Assembly: GCA_003820635.1 (NCBI GenBank)
Contig: RPOS01000072.1
Location: forward strand, 1 to 14,455
Source: Verrucomicrobiaceae bacterium
GTDB taxonomy: Bacteria; Verrucomicrobiota; Verrucomicrobiae; Verrucomicrobiales; Akkermansiaceae
Reading direction: 5' to 3'
Length of the DNA stretch: 14,455 bases
Positions within the stretch are counted from its first letter, which is position 1. Each line of letters opens with the position of its first letter. A program made the position numbers and the translations under genes. Shown one piece after another: positions 14,379 to 14,455 of the stretch. The notes beneath the pieces are model-generated. The model was not told the origin of the DNA, did not search any database, and saw only the letters and a list, made by a program, of their open reading frames with translations.

Positions 14379-14455
14379 ATGATCACCTACACCAAGCAGC
14401 CCCACCCGCGCGAATACCGTCTCATTTTTAAAAACGTGGACCGCGAGGGCTGGGA
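14379..14455 (+). CDS. nuoF: Probable NADH-quinone oxidoreductase subunit F, N-terminus only (runs off window)
   Basis: Only the first 25 codons are present, from ATG 14379. The segment REYRLIFKNVDREGW (residues 11-25) resembles the start of NuoF proteins (pattern E-RLIFKN-D-PGYTPDIE), in which the FMN- and NADH-binding domain follows. Position after nuoE also supports nuoF, which normally follows nuoE directly. The visible stretch is too short to show FMN, NADH or iron-sulfur motifs. It is separated from nuoE by the 735-base vapBC-containing insert and from the toxin stop by 9 bases. Confidence 0.65.
   Translation, partial: MITYTKQPHPREYRLIFKNVDREGW

Noticed and set aside
1..14455. tRNA, rRNA, CRISPR, transposase and integrase genes
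   Set aside because: None was seen on either strand by reading. Small structured RNAs in coding regions cannot be excluded without a covariance-model search.

Overview
The window looks like a chromosomal stretch from a GC-rich, Gram-negative bacterium, most probably a member of the Verrucomicrobiota (Verrucomicrobiales / Luteolibacter-like). This is an inference. It rests on the outer-membrane gene lpxB, the peptidoglycan-recycling gene mpl, decayed remnants of an arylsulfatase and of a glycoside-hydrolase-like protein of types common in Verrucomicrobiota and Planctomycetota, a short PUA-less TruB, and scarce Shine-Dalgarno motifs. No rRNA, tRNA, CRISPR array or transposase gene was seen.

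Left part (1-5737): dense housekeeping and envelope genes. The 3' end of lpxB (+) converges on mpl (-). A 132-bp divergent region separates mpl from a nrnA-truB operon (+, ATGA overlap). This converges with a three-gene minus-strand operon: an SDR ketoreductase of FabG type, an acyl carrier protein, and a flippase-like membrane protein of the lysylphosphatidylglycerol-synthase transmembrane family.

Middle (5738-7255): a decay zone. A minus-strand sulfatase remnant (5' end missing, a metal-ligand Asp replaced by Asn, an apparent internal in-frame deletion, aberrant 3' end) lies head-to-head with a plus-strand remnant that is only the C-terminal part of a glycoside-hydrolase / collagen-binding-domain-like protein. 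Both lose their 5' parts at the same point, about 6722-6745. This is what a deletion across a divergent gene pair would leave, or an assembly join.

Right part (7256-14455): an SLC13-type transporter with two RCK_C (TrkA_C) domains converges, with overlapping stop codons, on a two-ACT-domain GcvR-like protein. Divergent from that is a P-loop ATPase of no family I recognise, with a Pro/Ala-rich tail. It is followed by an unusual respiratory complex I cluster: nuoD, a secreted thioredoxin-like protein, nuoE, a VapBC-type toxin-antitoxin pair, and the start of a gene that looks like nuoF. The expected nuoA-nuoB-nuoC genes are not upstream of nuoD. The most interesting points are the toxin-antitoxin pair and the exported redox protein embedded between complex I genes, the unassigned ATPase just upstream of them, and the head-to-head truncation scar.
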